Of a stretch of 64,000 nt of DNA, positions 1-8,658 are shown one piece after another; the first letter of the stretch is position 1; each line of letters opens with the position of its first letter. Origin of the DNA: Pseudomonas salomonii (GTDB lineage: Bacteria; Pseudomonadota; Gammaproteobacteria; Pseudomonadales; Pseudomonadaceae). The notes beneath the pieces were generated by a model that did no database searches, was not told the DNA's origin, and was given only the letters and a program-made list of their open reading frames with translations. The DNA is taken from the NCBI RefSeq assembly GCF_900107155.1, contig NZ_FNOX01000006.1, positions 376,338-440,337 of the forward strand, in the 5' to 3' direction. Both the position numbers and the translations under genes were made by a program.

Positions 1-733
1 CGGTGGTCTCATGGCCGAACGGGTAGGGCAGTTGGCCATTGGTCACCAGTACGGCCATGCGTCCGAACGGCGATTGCAGGTCGACACGCCGGTAGAGGCC
101 GCCCTGGCCGATATCGATACCCGGCGCGTGTTTGTCGTCAGTCAGGACTTTGCCATGGGAAAAGCCGAGGAACGCTTTGATAAACGCATCGGCCCGTTCG
201 GCAGGCAGGTAGACGCGGTTTTCCGGCACCGTCTGGAACCCTGCGTAGTTCGGGGCCTGGGTGTGCCAGTAGAGCTGCATGTTCACACCGCCTGGCCACT
301 GCACCACGGCATCGCGGCCGATGGGGTCGGGAAAGTCACTGACAATCACGGCTGCACCATTTTCCCGCGCGGCCTTGAGGGCCACGTCCATGTCCTTGAC
401 CAGGTAACCGTTGCGCTCCTGGCCAAACGGATGCGGTATGGGGGTGCTGAAGCCAAACAGTGACACCGTACCGACCGGCGTCTGCAGCAGTTGCGAGGTG
501 GTACTGCTTGGCACTGGCAGTACGTTCACCACCACCTGTGGGGTACTTTTGCCACCGAAGGTCGCCAGGAAGCTTGTGGCAAAGCGGTCCACATCAGCCG
601 GTGCCACGTAGACGTGGCTGGTGTCGTACTGCGGCGCCACTGCCACGCTCGGCGTTGCCGCAAACGCGCTGTTCATCATGGCCCCGGCCAACAGCGTCAA
701 TGCCAGGCTTACCCGATTCGCTTTTCTACCCAT
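1..733 (-). CDS. Exported glyoxalase-like (VOC) protein, 3' end outside window
   Basis: The reading frame opens at an ATG whose complement is at 731-733 and stays open to base 1, giving about 244 residues without a stop, so the C-terminus lies outside the window. The N-terminus (basic MGRKAN, a hydrophobic run, then NSAFA) is a classical Sec signal peptide with likely cleavage after residue 25. The mature part has the look of Pseudomonas exported proteins annotated as glyoxalase: YDTSHVYVAP near its start, then VGTVSLFGFSTPIPHPFG and WPGGVNMQLYWHT, spaced as in a two-unit vicinal-oxygen-chelate fold. Enzymatic function is not established by the sequence; periplasmic location is inferred. The opposite-strand frames here are shadows. 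Confidence 0.7.
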   Translation of the reverse strand, partial: MGRKANRVSLALTLLAGAMMNSAFAATPSVAVAPQYDTSHVYVAPADVDRFATSFLATFGGKSTPQVVVNVLPVPSSTTSQLLQTPVGTVSLFGFSTPIPHPFGQERNGYLVKDMDVALKAARENGAAVIVSDFPDPIGRDAVVQWPGGVNMQLYWHTQAPNYAGFQTVPENRVYLPAERADAFIKAFLGFSHGKVLTDDKHAPGIDIGQGGLYRRVDLQSPFGRMAVLVTNGQLPYPFGHETT

Positions 734-879
734 GCCTGCTCTCCAGCCGATTTTGGAAAGTCAGAAGCTTAGGCGGCCTGCCTGGATGCGAATTGTATGG
801 GCGTGCTTGATGGCGCACTTGAGGCAGGAAAGTCACAGGGCATGACCGCTGGGTTTTTCAGCGCGCACCCTCTTTATTA

Positions 880-1452
880 TCACGCCACCTTAATAATCTT
901 CGACACCAACTCCACCACCGTCTTGGCCTGCAACTTTCTCATCAAGCGCGCGCGGTGCACCTCCACCGTGCGGTGGGAGATCGCCAGGCGCAAGGCGATT
1001 TCCTTGGACTTGAGGCCATTGACGATGTGCATGGCGATTTCCCGCTCCCGTGGCGTGAGATCGCCGGTGCCCTGGTGCGTGCGGTCCAGGCGCTCGAAGT
1101 GCCAGATCATCAGTTTGAATGGGTCTTTGGGCGTGAGGGTGTAACCGTGGGACTTGGCCCAGAACACTTCGCCGTTGTGGTGCTGCATGAAACGCTCGTC
1201 GGAGTAGAAACCGTTTTCGCTTTCCAGCAGCCATTCATGGCTGCGCTTGCCAATGGCGTGGTAGTCCGCCTGGGAAGGGTAGATCAGCAGCGTCAGTTGG
1301 TTGACCAATGCGTCGCGCGAATAGCCGAACAATTGCAGGAAGGCTTCATTACAGTCGACCATTACGCGGTTGCGGGTGACCAGTTGCGGCGCGGGGGAGA
1401 GTTGGAACGCCAGGCGTTCTATGTCATGGAACTGCTGTGCAAACGCGTTCAT
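880..1452 (-). CDS. PAS-LuxR transcriptional regulator
   Basis: This 190-residue protein has an N-terminal PAS domain (about residues 10-120; NRVMVDCNEAFLQLFGYSRD is the typical start of a PAS core) and a C-terminal LuxR/GerE helix-turn-helix (about 128-190; LTPREREIAMHIVNGLKSKE, then SHRTVEVHRARLMRKL). Single-PAS LuxR proteins of this size are cytoplasmic regulators that sense a small ligand through the PAS fold. It is transcribed divergently from the thiolase operon at 1583, with about 130 bp between the two starts, so control of that operon is the simplest inference. The ligand is unknown. Confidence 0.85.
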   Translation of the reverse strand: MNAFAQQFHDIERLAFQLSPAPQLVTRNRVMVDCNEAFLQLFGYSRDALVNQLTLLIYPSQADYHAIGKRSHEWLLESENGFYSDERFMQHHNGEVFWAKSHGYTLTPKDPFKLMIWHFERLDRTHQGTGDLTPREREIAMHIVNGLKSKEIALRLAISHRTVEVHRARLMRKLQAKTVVELVSKIIKVA

Positions 1453-1582
1453 TGGGCATCCTGCCTCGTCGCTTTTCTCAACTGGGGCTACTTAGCCATG
1501 TAAGTAGTTGCACGAATTGGCGCGCGGCCAACGGTGGGTCATTGTAGGTAAATGTCCGCACCAAAAATAGAAGAAATTGATT

Positions 1583-2761
1583 ATGCCAGCTGATTGCGTC
1601 TCCATTGTTGCTGCCGGTCATTCACGTTTCGGTCGCCTTGAAGGCACCCGCCTGGAGGATCTGATCGTACAGGTCACCCGCGAAGCCCTGAAGGACGCGG
1701 CAATTGACGCGAGCGAGATCGACGCGTTATTACTTGGCCACTTCAATTCGGGGTTGGTGCCCGATGGGTTCCCGGCCTCGCTGCTGCTGCAGGCCGACCC
1801 TGGGCTGCGCTTCAAACCGGCGACCCGCTGTGAAAACGCCTGCGCGTCCGGGTCGGCGGCGATCCTGGCCGGGGTTCAGGCGATCCTGTCCGGCAGCGCC
1901 GAGCTGGTACTGGTGGTGGGCGCCGAAAAGATGACCCACACCACCACCGCCGAGGTGACCCAGGCCCTGGCCGGTGCCGGCTATCAGAACGACCCGGCCG
2001 AAGCAGGCTTGAGTTTCCCGCAGTTGTTCGGCCGTGCGGCGCGTCAGTATGCCGAGCGCTACCACTGCCCGTTGGGCTCGATGGCGGCCATCGCCACCAA
2101 GAACCATTCCAACGCCATGGCCAACCCGCTGGCGCAGATGCACCGGGTGATGGATTTCGAACACTGCAACAACGTGTCCCAGAGCAACCCGTTTGTGGCC
2201 GATTCGCTGCGCCTGACCGATTGCTCGCTGATCAGCGACGGCGCCGCCGCGATCATCCTGGCTTCGCCGAAACGTGCGCGCGCGTTTCGCCGTGATGTAC
2301 AGATTCGCACACTGACCCAGGTCAACGATTGCCTGCCGATTGCCCAGCGCGACATCCTCGCCTTTGAAGGCCCGCAACGCGCGATCCATACGGCGTTGCG
2401 CGGGGCGAACATCACCCTGGCCGACCTGAGTTTTGCCGAGGTACATGATTGCTTCACCATCGCCGAGCTGCTGATCTACGAAGCCATGGGCCTGGCGCCC
2501 AAAGGCGAGGGGCACCGTGTGCTTGACAGCGGCGTGGTGCGCGCGGGCGGGCGGTTGCCGGTGAACCTGTCCGGCGGGCTCAAGGCCAAGGGGCATCCGG
2601 TGGGCGCCACCGGCGTGTCGATGCATGCCCTGGCGTTTCGCCAATTGACCGGCGAGCCGATCGGCCTGGCAGTGCCTAACCCCGAGTTCGGTTTGGTGTT
2701 CAACATGGGCGGGATGGCCGTGGCCAACTATGCCTCGGTGCTGCACGCGCGTCGGAGCTGA
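1583..2761 (+). CDS. Thiolase-family acetyl-CoA acetyltransferase (SCP-x type)
   Basis: A 392-residue thiolase. The nucleophilic cysteine sits in ENACASGSAAI, the SCP2-thiolase motif HDCFTIAEL is present, and the catalytic histidine is in KGHPVGATGV. The last motif is FNMGGMAVANY rather than the CxG of classical biosynthetic thiolases, as is normal for SCP-x type enzymes. The reaction is expected to be CoA-dependent cleavage or condensation of a 3-oxoacyl-CoA. The frame also opens at a TTG six bases upstream; the ATG at 1583 was preferred. Three bases separate it from the acyl-CoA synthetase, so the two are co-transcribed. The acyl substrate cannot be named from sequence. Confidence 0.88.
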   Translation: MPADCVSIVAAGHSRFGRLEGTRLEDLIVQVTREALKDAAIDASEIDALLLGHFNSGLVPDGFPASLLLQADPGLRFKPATRCENACASGSAAILAGVQAILSGSAELVLVVGAEKMTHTTTAEVTQALAGAGYQNDPAEAGLSFPQLFGRAARQYAERYHCPLGSMAAIATKNHSNAMANPLAQMHRVMDFEHCNNVSQSNPFVADSLRLTDCSLISDGAAAIILASPKRARAFRRDVQIRTLTQVNDCLPIAQRDILAFEGPQRAIHTALRGANITLADLSFAEVHDCFTIAELLIYEAMGLAPKGEGHRVLDSGVVRAGGRLPVNLSGGLKAKGHPVGATGVSMHALAFRQLTGEPIGLAVPNPEFGLVFNMGGMAVANYASVLHARRS

Positions 2762-2764
2762 GCC

Positions 2765-4300
2765 ATGAACATTGCCAACTGGCTGCACGACACCCAGCGC
2801 CGCGACCCGCAACGCCCGGCGTTGTTTGAAGGCACGCGGCACGTCGCCGACTACGCAACCTTCGCCGCCCATGTCCGCCAACGCGCCGCGCAACTGGTCG
2901 ATCAATATGGCCTGGTGCCGGGCGATGCGGTGGCGCTGTTGATGAAAAACAGCTGCGACTACCTGGAAGTGCTCTACGCCGTCTGGTGGCTGGGCGGCGT
3001 GGTGGTGCCGATCAACGCCAAACTGCACCCGGCAGAAGCCGCGTGGATTGCCACCCATGCCGAGGCTCGCTTGATTTTTACCGACGGCGGCCGGGTCTTC
3101 GCGTCATCCCGCGACTTGCCTGCGCGCTGCAAGGAACTGGACGCTCACACGCTGCCGCCGACCCGTGGCTGGCCGACCCTGGAGCAGCCGGTGCCGCGCC
3201 AGGATCAGGACCTGGCCTGGCTGTTCTACACCTCCGGCACCACCGGGCGCTCCAAGGGCGTGATGCTGTCCCACGGCAACCTGGTCGCCATGTCGCTGTG
3301 TTACCCCACGGATGTCGACCCGGTGCGTGCCGACGACGCAGCCGTGTATGCCGCGCCGATGTCCCACGGGGCGGGGCTGTATAACTTTATCCATGTGCGC
3401 TGCGGTGCACGGCATGTGGTGCCGGCTTCCGGCGGTTTTGATGCCGGCGAACTGTTTGGCCTGGCTACGGAGCTGGGCAATGTATCGCTGTTTGCCGCGC
3501 CGACCATGGTCAAGCGCATGGTCGAACAGGCGCGGCGCCAGGGTTATGGCGGCGACGGCATCAAGACCATCGTCTACGGGGGCGGGCCGATGTACCTGGC
3601 CGACCTGTGCGAGGCGCTCGACACCTTCGGCCCGCGCTTGGTGCAGATCTACGGCCAGGGTGAAAGCCCGATGACCATCAGCGTATTGCCCCGCACCCTG
3701 ATCGCGGACCGCCAGCGCCCAGGCTGGTCAACCCTGGCGGCCTCCGTTGGCCATGCGCAAGCCTGTGTGGAAATCCGTATTCTGGATGCCCGGCACCAGC
3801 CGCTGCCGACCGGCGAGCGCGGTGAGATTGCCGTGCGCGGCGCCACGGTGATGCAAGGTTATTGGCGCAACCCGCAGGCCTCCGCGCAAACCCTGGTCGA
3901 TGGCTGGCTGCTCACCGGCGACATCGGCTTTCTCGACCCGGCCGGCTACCTGACCCTCACCGATCGTTCCAAAGACGTGATCATCAGCGGCGGCAGCAAT
4001 GTGTACCCGCGTGAAGTCGAGGAAGTGCTGGTGCAGCATCCCGAGGTGTCCGAGGTGTGTGTGGTGGGCGAGCCGGACGCGCAATGGGGCGAGTCAGTGG
4101 TGGCCTTTGTGGTCACACGCAGCGGGCAGGCATTGGATGAGGCCGAACTCACCGCGTGGTTTCTGGAGCGCATGGCGTCATTCAAGAAACCCAAAAAGTA
4201 TGTGTTCAGAGCCGATTTGCCGAAGAACAGCTACGGCAAAACCCTCAAGACCGACTTGCGGCAGTGGTTGAAAGCAGCGAGTATCGCCGCGCTTTCCTAG
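2765..4300 (+). CDS. AMP-dependent acyl-CoA synthetase
   Basis: A 511-residue ANL-superfamily ligase that activates a carboxylic acid with ATP and CoA. Visible core motifs are the P-loop YTSGTTGRSKG (about residues 155-165), the adenylate motif IYGQGESP, the hinge region GDIGFLDPAGYLTLTDRSKD with GGSNVYPREVE after it, and the C-terminal lysine motif KNSYGKTLK. It follows the thiolase after three bases and precedes an MHS transporter. This order suggests a catabolic module: import of an organic acid, CoA activation, then thiolytic cleavage. The GESP in place of the more usual GxTE motif is within the variation of the family. Substrate unknown. Confidence 0.9.
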   Translation: MNIANWLHDTQRRDPQRPALFEGTRHVADYATFAAHVRQRAAQLVDQYGLVPGDAVALLMKNSCDYLEVLYAVWWLGGVVVPINAKLHPAEAAWIATHAEARLIFTDGGRVFASSRDLPARCKELDAHTLPPTRGWPTLEQPVPRQDQDLAWLFYTSGTTGRSKGVMLSHGNLVAMSLCYPTDVDPVRADDAAVYAAPMSHGAGLYNFIHVRCGARHVVPASGGFDAGELFGLATELGNVSLFAAPTMVKRMVEQARRQGYGGDGIKTIVYGGGPMYLADLCEALDTFGPRLVQIYGQGESPMTISVLPRTLIADRQRPGWSTLAASVGHAQACVEIRILDARHQPLPTGERGEIAVRGATVMQGYWRNPQASAQTLVDGWLLTGDIGFLDPAGYLTLTDRSKDVIISGGSNVYPREVEEVLVQHPEVSEVCVVGEPDAQWGESVVAFVVTRSGQALDEAELTAWFLERMASFKKPKKYVFRADLPKNSYGKTLKTDLRQWLKAASIAALS

Positions 4301-4338
4301 CTTTTCATGGACAGAACAACCGACAAGGAGTCCCTTCG

Positions 4339-5661
4339 ATGGGCAATACAGCGCAAGACACGCAGCGCAAGCGCCGCCGTGCATTTCTCGGTGCCACCTC
4401 GGGCCACCTGATCGAGTGGTATGACTATGGCGTCTACGGCTTTCTCGCCGTGTACATCGGCCAGGCGTTTTTCGTCTCCGATGACCCCACCACCAGCCTG
4501 CTCGCCAGTTTCGCGGCGTTCGCCCTGAGCTTCTTTATCCGGCCGCTGGGCGGGCTGTTCTTCGGCCCGCTGGCGGACAAGATCGGCCGGCGCAAAACCC
4601 TGATCATGGCGCTGGTGATGATGACCGGCTCCACCGTAATGCTGGGCCTGTTGCCCACTTACGCGACCCTGGGCATCGCCGCGCCGATCCTGCTGATTCT
4701 GGTGCGCTGCGTGCAGGGCTTTTCGGCGGGCGGCGAAATCGGCACCGTCACCAGTTTTATCTCCGAATACGCCGGCCCCGGCCGCCGTGGTTTTGCCACG
4801 TGCTGGTTGATGGTCACCGCCGTGCTCGGCCTGCTGCTGGGTGGCGCCGTGGCGAACGGCATGACCTGGATTCTGGGCGCCGACACGATGCAGGAATGGG
4901 CCTGGCGCGTGCCGTTCCTGATCGCGGCGCCGCTGGGGTTTATCTCCATGTATATCCGCCTCAAGCTCGAAGACAGCCCGGAGTTTCTGGCCCTGCAACG
5001 CGCCGGGCAAACCTCCCGCGCGCCGCTGCGCGAGGTCTGGCAGTGGAAACGCGCCATCGCCCTGGTGTTCTTCATCATCACCTTGCACAGCTCGATCTTT
5101 TACCTGGTACTGACCTTCGCCTCGACCTACATGGCCAAGATCCTCAAGTTCGACAGCGGCACCACCTTGCTCTATGTGTTTGTCGCCAGCTTCTCGGCGG
5201 CATTCGTGATGCCGTTTGGTGGCGCCTTCACCGACAAATACGGGCGCAAGCCGTTTCTGATGGTGATCGGCACTTTGGCCACGCTGGCGATGTTCTGGCT
5301 GTTCAAATCGGCACCCACCGCCACGCCCGCGTCGTTCTTCGCGCCGTTGATGGCCGTGGCGATCCTGTTCGGGCTGTACGCCTCATCCACCTACGCGCTG
5401 ATGAGTGAACTGCTGCCGACGCGCATCCGCTCCACCGGGATTGCCGTGGCCTATAACGTGCCAGTCGCGGTGTTTGGTGGCAGCGCGCCGTTGATCTCCA
5501 CCTGGCTGATCAAGGTGACGGGCGACATCACTTCACCGTGGTACTTCTACGTGGCCACCGGTGTGGTGTCGCTGATTGCCCTGGTGGTGTTGCGCAAAGA
5601 GGACTTTGTTGCCAGCGCTGGCCCGGTGGTCGCGCCGCCTGCGGCTGCGGCACTGGCCTGA
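4339..5661 (+). CDS. MFS transporter, metabolite:H+ symporter (MHS) family
   Basis: A 440-residue, 12-helix inner-membrane symporter. The N-terminal signature GHLIEWYDYGVYGFLA and the loop motif DKIGRRKTL are characteristic of the MHS subfamily (ProP, ShiA and citrate/alpha-ketoglutarate carriers), which import organic acids or osmolytes with protons. The start is set by a good Shine-Dalgarno AAGGAG at 4325-4330, eight bases before the ATG; the frame itself is open further upstream inside the synthetase gene. It is the third gene of the thiolase / acyl-CoA synthetase group and probably brings in the acid that the synthetase activates. The C-terminal tail (VVAPPAAAALA) is low-complexity. Confidence 0.88.
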   Translation: MGNTAQDTQRKRRRAFLGATSGHLIEWYDYGVYGFLAVYIGQAFFVSDDPTTSLLASFAAFALSFFIRPLGGLFFGPLADKIGRRKTLIMALVMMTGSTVMLGLLPTYATLGIAAPILLILVRCVQGFSAGGEIGTVTSFISEYAGPGRRGFATCWLMVTAVLGLLLGGAVANGMTWILGADTMQEWAWRVPFLIAAPLGFISMYIRLKLEDSPEFLALQRAGQTSRAPLREVWQWKRAIALVFFIITLHSSIFYLVLTFASTYMAKILKFDSGTTLLYVFVASFSAAFVMPFGGAFTDKYGRKPFLMVIGTLATLAMFWLFKSAPTATPASFFAPLMAVAILFGLYASSTYALMSELLPTRIRSTGIAVAYNVPVAVFGGSAPLISTWLIKVTGDITSPWYFYVATGVVSLIALVVLRKEDFVASAGPVVAPPAAAALA

Positions 5662-5772
5662 TCGCTCAGGGGCGTTGGGGTTTGACCGACGTCCTGTTTC
5701 GTGTGTGTTGTAATATATTGAGACAACCCCGCCAGTCTCCGCTGACTGCGCCACGAAACAGAGTGAATTGTG

Positions 5773-6360
5773 ATGCAGGCCACCCGCTTGACCTTGATTT
5801 GCCATGCCGTCACGCCGCTGCAAAAGTACGGGCGTTTTCCCGATGACGAGTCTGTGGCGATGGATTGGCAAGGTGCGGCGCTATCCCTGGCCGGGCGTTT
5901 CAAGAAAACCCTGCGGTTAGTCAGCGCGCCCGAGGCCAGAACCCGTCAGACCGCGGGCCTGTTCGGTGCCGAGGCGCAGATCGAAAATGCTTTGCGTGAC
6001 GCTGATTTCGGCGCCTGGAAAGGCCAGGCCATTGATCAGTTGGCCCCCGACGCGTTGGCGGCCTCGATGACCGACAGCACCGCCGCACCCCATGGCGGTG
6101 AATCGGTAGAGCAGCTCTGCACGCGGGTTGGGCACTGGCTCAAATCCCTCGAAAGCCACCCCGGCCATGTCGTGGCCGTCACGCACCCCTTTGTGATCCG
6201 CGCCGCCCTGCTGTACGTCATGCAGTTTCCCCTCTCGAAGTTCTACTTGATCGACGTCGAGCCGCTGTCCGCCACCGAGCTGCGTTTCAACTCGGTGTGG
6301 CGCCTGCGCCTGGAAACTCACGCCGAGTGCCATGAACGTGGCAAAATCCACGCCCCGTAA
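5773..6360 (+). CDS. Histidine phosphatase superfamily protein with altered RHG motif
   Basis: A 195-residue member of the phosphoglycerate-mutase-like fold. The second catalytic histidine region (VVAVTHPFVIRAALL), the SAPEARTRQTAG segment and DADFGAWKG are as expected, but the usual N-terminal RHG is LICHAVT: the phospho-accepting histidine (His11) is kept while the preceding arginine is a cysteine. Thirteen bases separate it from cobF, so it may serve cobalamin synthesis in the way alpha-ribazole phosphatase (CobC) does; that is inference from position only. A GTG lies directly before the chosen ATG and could also be used. Catalytic competence is uncertain because of the arginine loss. Confidence 0.78.
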   Translation: MQATRLTLICHAVTPLQKYGRFPDDESVAMDWQGAALSLAGRFKKTLRLVSAPEARTRQTAGLFGAEAQIENALRDADFGAWKGQAIDQLAPDALAASMTDSTAAPHGGESVEQLCTRVGHWLKSLESHPGHVVAVTHPFVIRAALLYVMQFPLSKFYLIDVEPLSATELRFNSVWRLRLETHAECHERGKIHAP

Positions 6361-6372
6361 TGAGAGCACCCC

Positions 6373-7128
6373 ATGAAACGCATCCTGATCATCGGCATTG
6401 GCGCCGGCAACCCTGACTACATCACGATGCAGGCCGTAAAGGCGCTGAACCGCACCGACGTGTTTTTCCTGATGGACAAGGGCCAGAGCAAAGACAAGTT
6501 GATCGACCTGCGCCGCGAGATCTGCGAGACCTACATCACCGAGCCCGGTTACCGTTTCGTCGAGGCCGATTGCCCCGAGCGCGTGCGCGGTGATATCGAC
6601 TACACCACCGCCGTGCAGGACCTGAACCGCGACAAACAGCACACGTTCGAGCGCATGATCAACGAGCACATGGCCGACGGTGAAGTGGGCGCTTTCCTGG
6701 CCTGGGGCGACCCGGCGCTGTACGACAGCACCATCCGCATCCTGCAGGCGATTCTGGCCAGCGGCCGTTGTGCGTTCGAGTTCGAAGTAATCCCCGGCAT
6801 CACCAGTGTGCAGGCCCTGGCGGCCCAGCATAAGGTGGCGCTCAACCGCATCGGCCGCTCCATCGAGATCACCACCGGGCGCCGGCTGGCGGCGGGGCAG
6901 GCGAGTGATGCCGATACCTTGGTGGTGATGCTCGATGCCGAGGACTCCTACCGCACTGTGGCCGATCAGGATATGGATATTTATTGGGGCGCCTACCTGG
7001 GCACGCCGGATGAAATACTGATCAGCGGCAAAGTCAGCGAAGTGACCGACGAAATCCAACGGGTGCGCAAGGCCGCGCGCCTGGAAAATGGCTGGATCAT
7101 GGACACGTATCTGTTGCGCAAACCCTGA
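6373..7128 (+). CDS. cobF: CobF, precorrin-6A synthase (deacetylating)
   Basis: A 251-residue tetrapyrrole methylase. The N-terminal SAM-binding loop IGIGAGNPDYIT, the central AFLAWGDPALYDST and the FEVIPGITSVQALAA segment are the standard methylase motifs, and length and spacing match CobF. The enzyme methylates precorrin-5 at C-1 with loss of the extruded acetyl group, a step of the aerobic cobalamin pathway. It sits alone among the cob genes here, behind the histidine-phosphatase-like gene and followed closely by an exported esterase; no other corrin gene is in the window. No cobalamin riboswitch was recognised upstream. Confidence 0.9.
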   Translation: MKRILIIGIGAGNPDYITMQAVKALNRTDVFFLMDKGQSKDKLIDLRREICETYITEPGYRFVEADCPERVRGDIDYTTAVQDLNRDKQHTFERMINEHMADGEVGAFLAWGDPALYDSTIRILQAILASGRCAFEFEVIPGITSVQALAAQHKVALNRIGRSIEITTGRRLAAGQASDADTLVVMLDAEDSYRTVADQDMDIYWGAYLGTPDEILISGKVSEVTDEIQRVRKAARLENGWIMDTYLLRKP

Positions 7129-7139
7129 GGTTGATGCCC

Positions 7140-7859
7140 ATGTTCAAACAGTTCGCCCTGGCGCTGGCGTTGGTCGCCGGTGCCGCCCACGCCGATGATT
7201 CCTTGCACACCGACTTGCCCTTGGCGTACCTGGAGCAGACGCAGAGTGATGCGCGCAACCAGCCGCTGGTGATCTTTCTGCACGGGTTTGGCAGTAACGA
7301 GCAAGACTTGTTTGGCATCAAGGACGCGTTGCCGTCCACCTGGACCTATGTGTCGGCCCGCGCGCCGATGCCGGTGGACCCCAGCGGTTATCGCTGGTTT
7401 GCCAGGAAATCCGGTGAAGGCGACTACGACGGCGAGACTGCGGATTTGCAACGCAGCGCCAAGCTGATTGAGGATTTTGTCAGCAAGGCCACGGCCAAGT
7501 ACCACACCCACAGTGATCGGGTGTTCCTGGTGGGGTTCAGCCAGGGCGCGATCATGGCCTATGAAGTGGGCTTGCGACAGCCTGCCAGGGTACGCGGGAT
7601 TGCGGCGTTGAGTGGCAGCGTGTTGCCGGTGCTCAAGGCTGAGCTCAAGCCTGATGAGTCATTGAATAGGCTGGCGATTTTTATCGGCCATGGCACCTTG
7701 GATCAGGCGCTGCCGTATGCGTCGGCCACCCGCGCCAATGAGGTGTTGCTGGGGCTGGGGTTGAAGCCTGAGTTTCATGGGTATGTGGGCATGCCGCATA
7801 CCGTGAGCGAGGCTGAAATACAGGACCTCAAGGCTTGGCTGGAAAATAGTTTGAAGTAA
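7140..7859 (+). CDS. Exported phospholipase/carboxylesterase family hydrolase
   Basis: A 239-residue alpha/beta hydrolase with a signal peptide (MFKQFALALALVAGAAHA, cleavage before DDS). The family motifs are present: HGFGSNEQDLF near the oxyanion site, the nucleophile elbow VGFSQGA, the acidic residue in GHGTLDQALP and the histidine in GMPHTVSEAE. It should hydrolyse carboxyl esters in the periplasm. Three in-frame starts are possible (TTG 7131, ATG 7134, ATG 7140); the last is chosen because TGAGG at 7126-7130 lies nine bases before it and the signal peptide then begins at its natural basic residue. It follows cobF by 11 bases, probably in the same transcript. Confidence 0.85.
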   Translation: MFKQFALALALVAGAAHADDSLHTDLPLAYLEQTQSDARNQPLVIFLHGFGSNEQDLFGIKDALPSTWTYVSARAPMPVDPSGYRWFARKSGEGDYDGETADLQRSAKLIEDFVSKATAKYHTHSDRVFLVGFSQGAIMAYEVGLRQPARVRGIAALSGSVLPVLKAELKPDESLNRLAIFIGHGTLDQALPYASATRANEVLLGLGLKPEFHGYVGMPHTVSEAEIQDLKAWLENSLK

Positions 7860-7873
7860 ATGAAGATCAAAAT

Positions 7874-7899
7874 GTGGGAGCGGGCTTGCTCGCTCCCAC
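7874..7899. repeat. REP-like palindrome, family A (short hairpin form)
   Basis: GTGGGAGCG and its inverse CGCTCCCAC flank a short GGCTTGCT loop, directly behind the esterase gene. The same arm sequence occurs as inverted pairs at 33682-33769 and 40905-40992. Such GTGGGAGCGGGCTTGCTCGC palindromes are common between Pseudomonas genes. As a hairpin it may also end transcription or stabilise the mRNA end, but there is no T-tract. Confidence 0.7.
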
Positions 7900-7908
7900 A
7901 TTAGATAT

Positions 7909-8021
7909 GATCGTTCCCACGCTCTGCGTGGGAATGCAGCCCTGGACGCTCCGCGTCTGCTTTTGAAGGTCATGACGCGAAGCGTCACAGGAGGCATTCC
8001 CACGCAGAGCGTGGGAACGAT
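7909..8021. repeat. Palindromic intergenic block, family B
   Basis: The ends are long inverted repeats of the type ATCGTTCCCACGCTCTGCG / CGCAGAGCGTGGGAACGAT, and each end is itself a hairpin (CCCACGC...GCGTGGG). The centre holds a further imperfect pair (GACGCTCCGCGTC, GACGCGAAGCGTC). The same block, with small changes, appears after each DUF6124-like gene at 34451 and 35354. It lies between the convergent esterase gene and the minus-strand gene that ends at 8029. Confidence 0.75.
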
Positions 8022-8028
8022 CGTTGTA

Positions 8029-8586
8029 CTACTTGCCGCCGGTAATCTGCTTCACCAACTCGGCATGCCCTTTCACATCATCGGCCCGCGAAATCGCCTG
8101 GATCACCAGCAGATGGTTGCCCGAACCGCCGAGGAACGTGGAGTTCAACGTCTTGCCACCGCCCTGGGTCGCCGTGCTGTCCACCTGGCGCAGGCCCAGG
8201 CCTTTGAACGTCAGCTTCTTCTCGTTTTGCTTCTTGAAGTCGGGCAGGGCAGCGCTCTGATCCTTGACGAAGTCCGCCACGGCGCCATCAAGGAACTGCG
8301 GGTCATTGTCCTTGATACTTGCCCCGTCGTTACGCACGGTTTCGGCGACGATCACTACACTTTTCGTGGTCGCGTTGGCGTACAGCGTGCCTTGAGTGTC
8401 GGCGGTGCCATCCTCGACCTTGCCGGTTGGCAGCGTGTCAGCGACGAACGCCTTGGGCAAGTTGAAGGTGAATTTGCCGCCCAAGGTCGAGATGGTCTGG
8501 GTGGCAGGGGACTTGCTGGCGGCGAACACGCTACCGGCGGTAAGCGCAAGGGCCAGCAGGACGGCGGTCTTGGTGAAAGTGGCCAT
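8029..8586 (-). CDS. Small exported protein of unknown function
   Basis: A 185-residue protein with a Sec signal peptide (MATFTKTAVLLALALTAGSVFA, cleavage before ASK). The mature part is soluble, rich in Ala, Thr and Lys, and has a central segment FVKDQSAALPDFKKQNEKKLTFKGLGLRQVDS that I do not assign to an enzyme family. An in-frame TTG twelve bases upstream would add MERF, but TTGGAG just before the ATG at 8586 serves as its ribosome site. It stands alone: the family-B palindrome follows it and the antiporter gene, also on the minus strand, ends about 70 bases upstream. Probably periplasmic; no function proposed. Confidence 0.75.
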   Translation of the reverse strand: MATFTKTAVLLALALTAGSVFAASKSPATQTISTLGGKFTFNLPKAFVADTLPTGKVEDGTADTQGTLYANATTKSVVIVAETVRNDGASIKDNDPQFLDGAVADFVKDQSAALPDFKKQNEKKLTFKGLGLRQVDSTATQGGGKTLNSTFLGGSGNHLLVIQAISRADDVKGHAELVKQITGGK

Positions 8587-8658
8587 GAAGCGCTCCAAGG
8601 ATGAACGAAATTGCGGCGTATTCTGTCAGAAATTTCGCAATGTCGTTCATCCGTAAGC

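Noticed and set aside
5662..5772. A cobalamin riboswitch upstream of the cobF pair
   Set aside because: The gap is only about 110 bases and no B12-box sequence was recognised.
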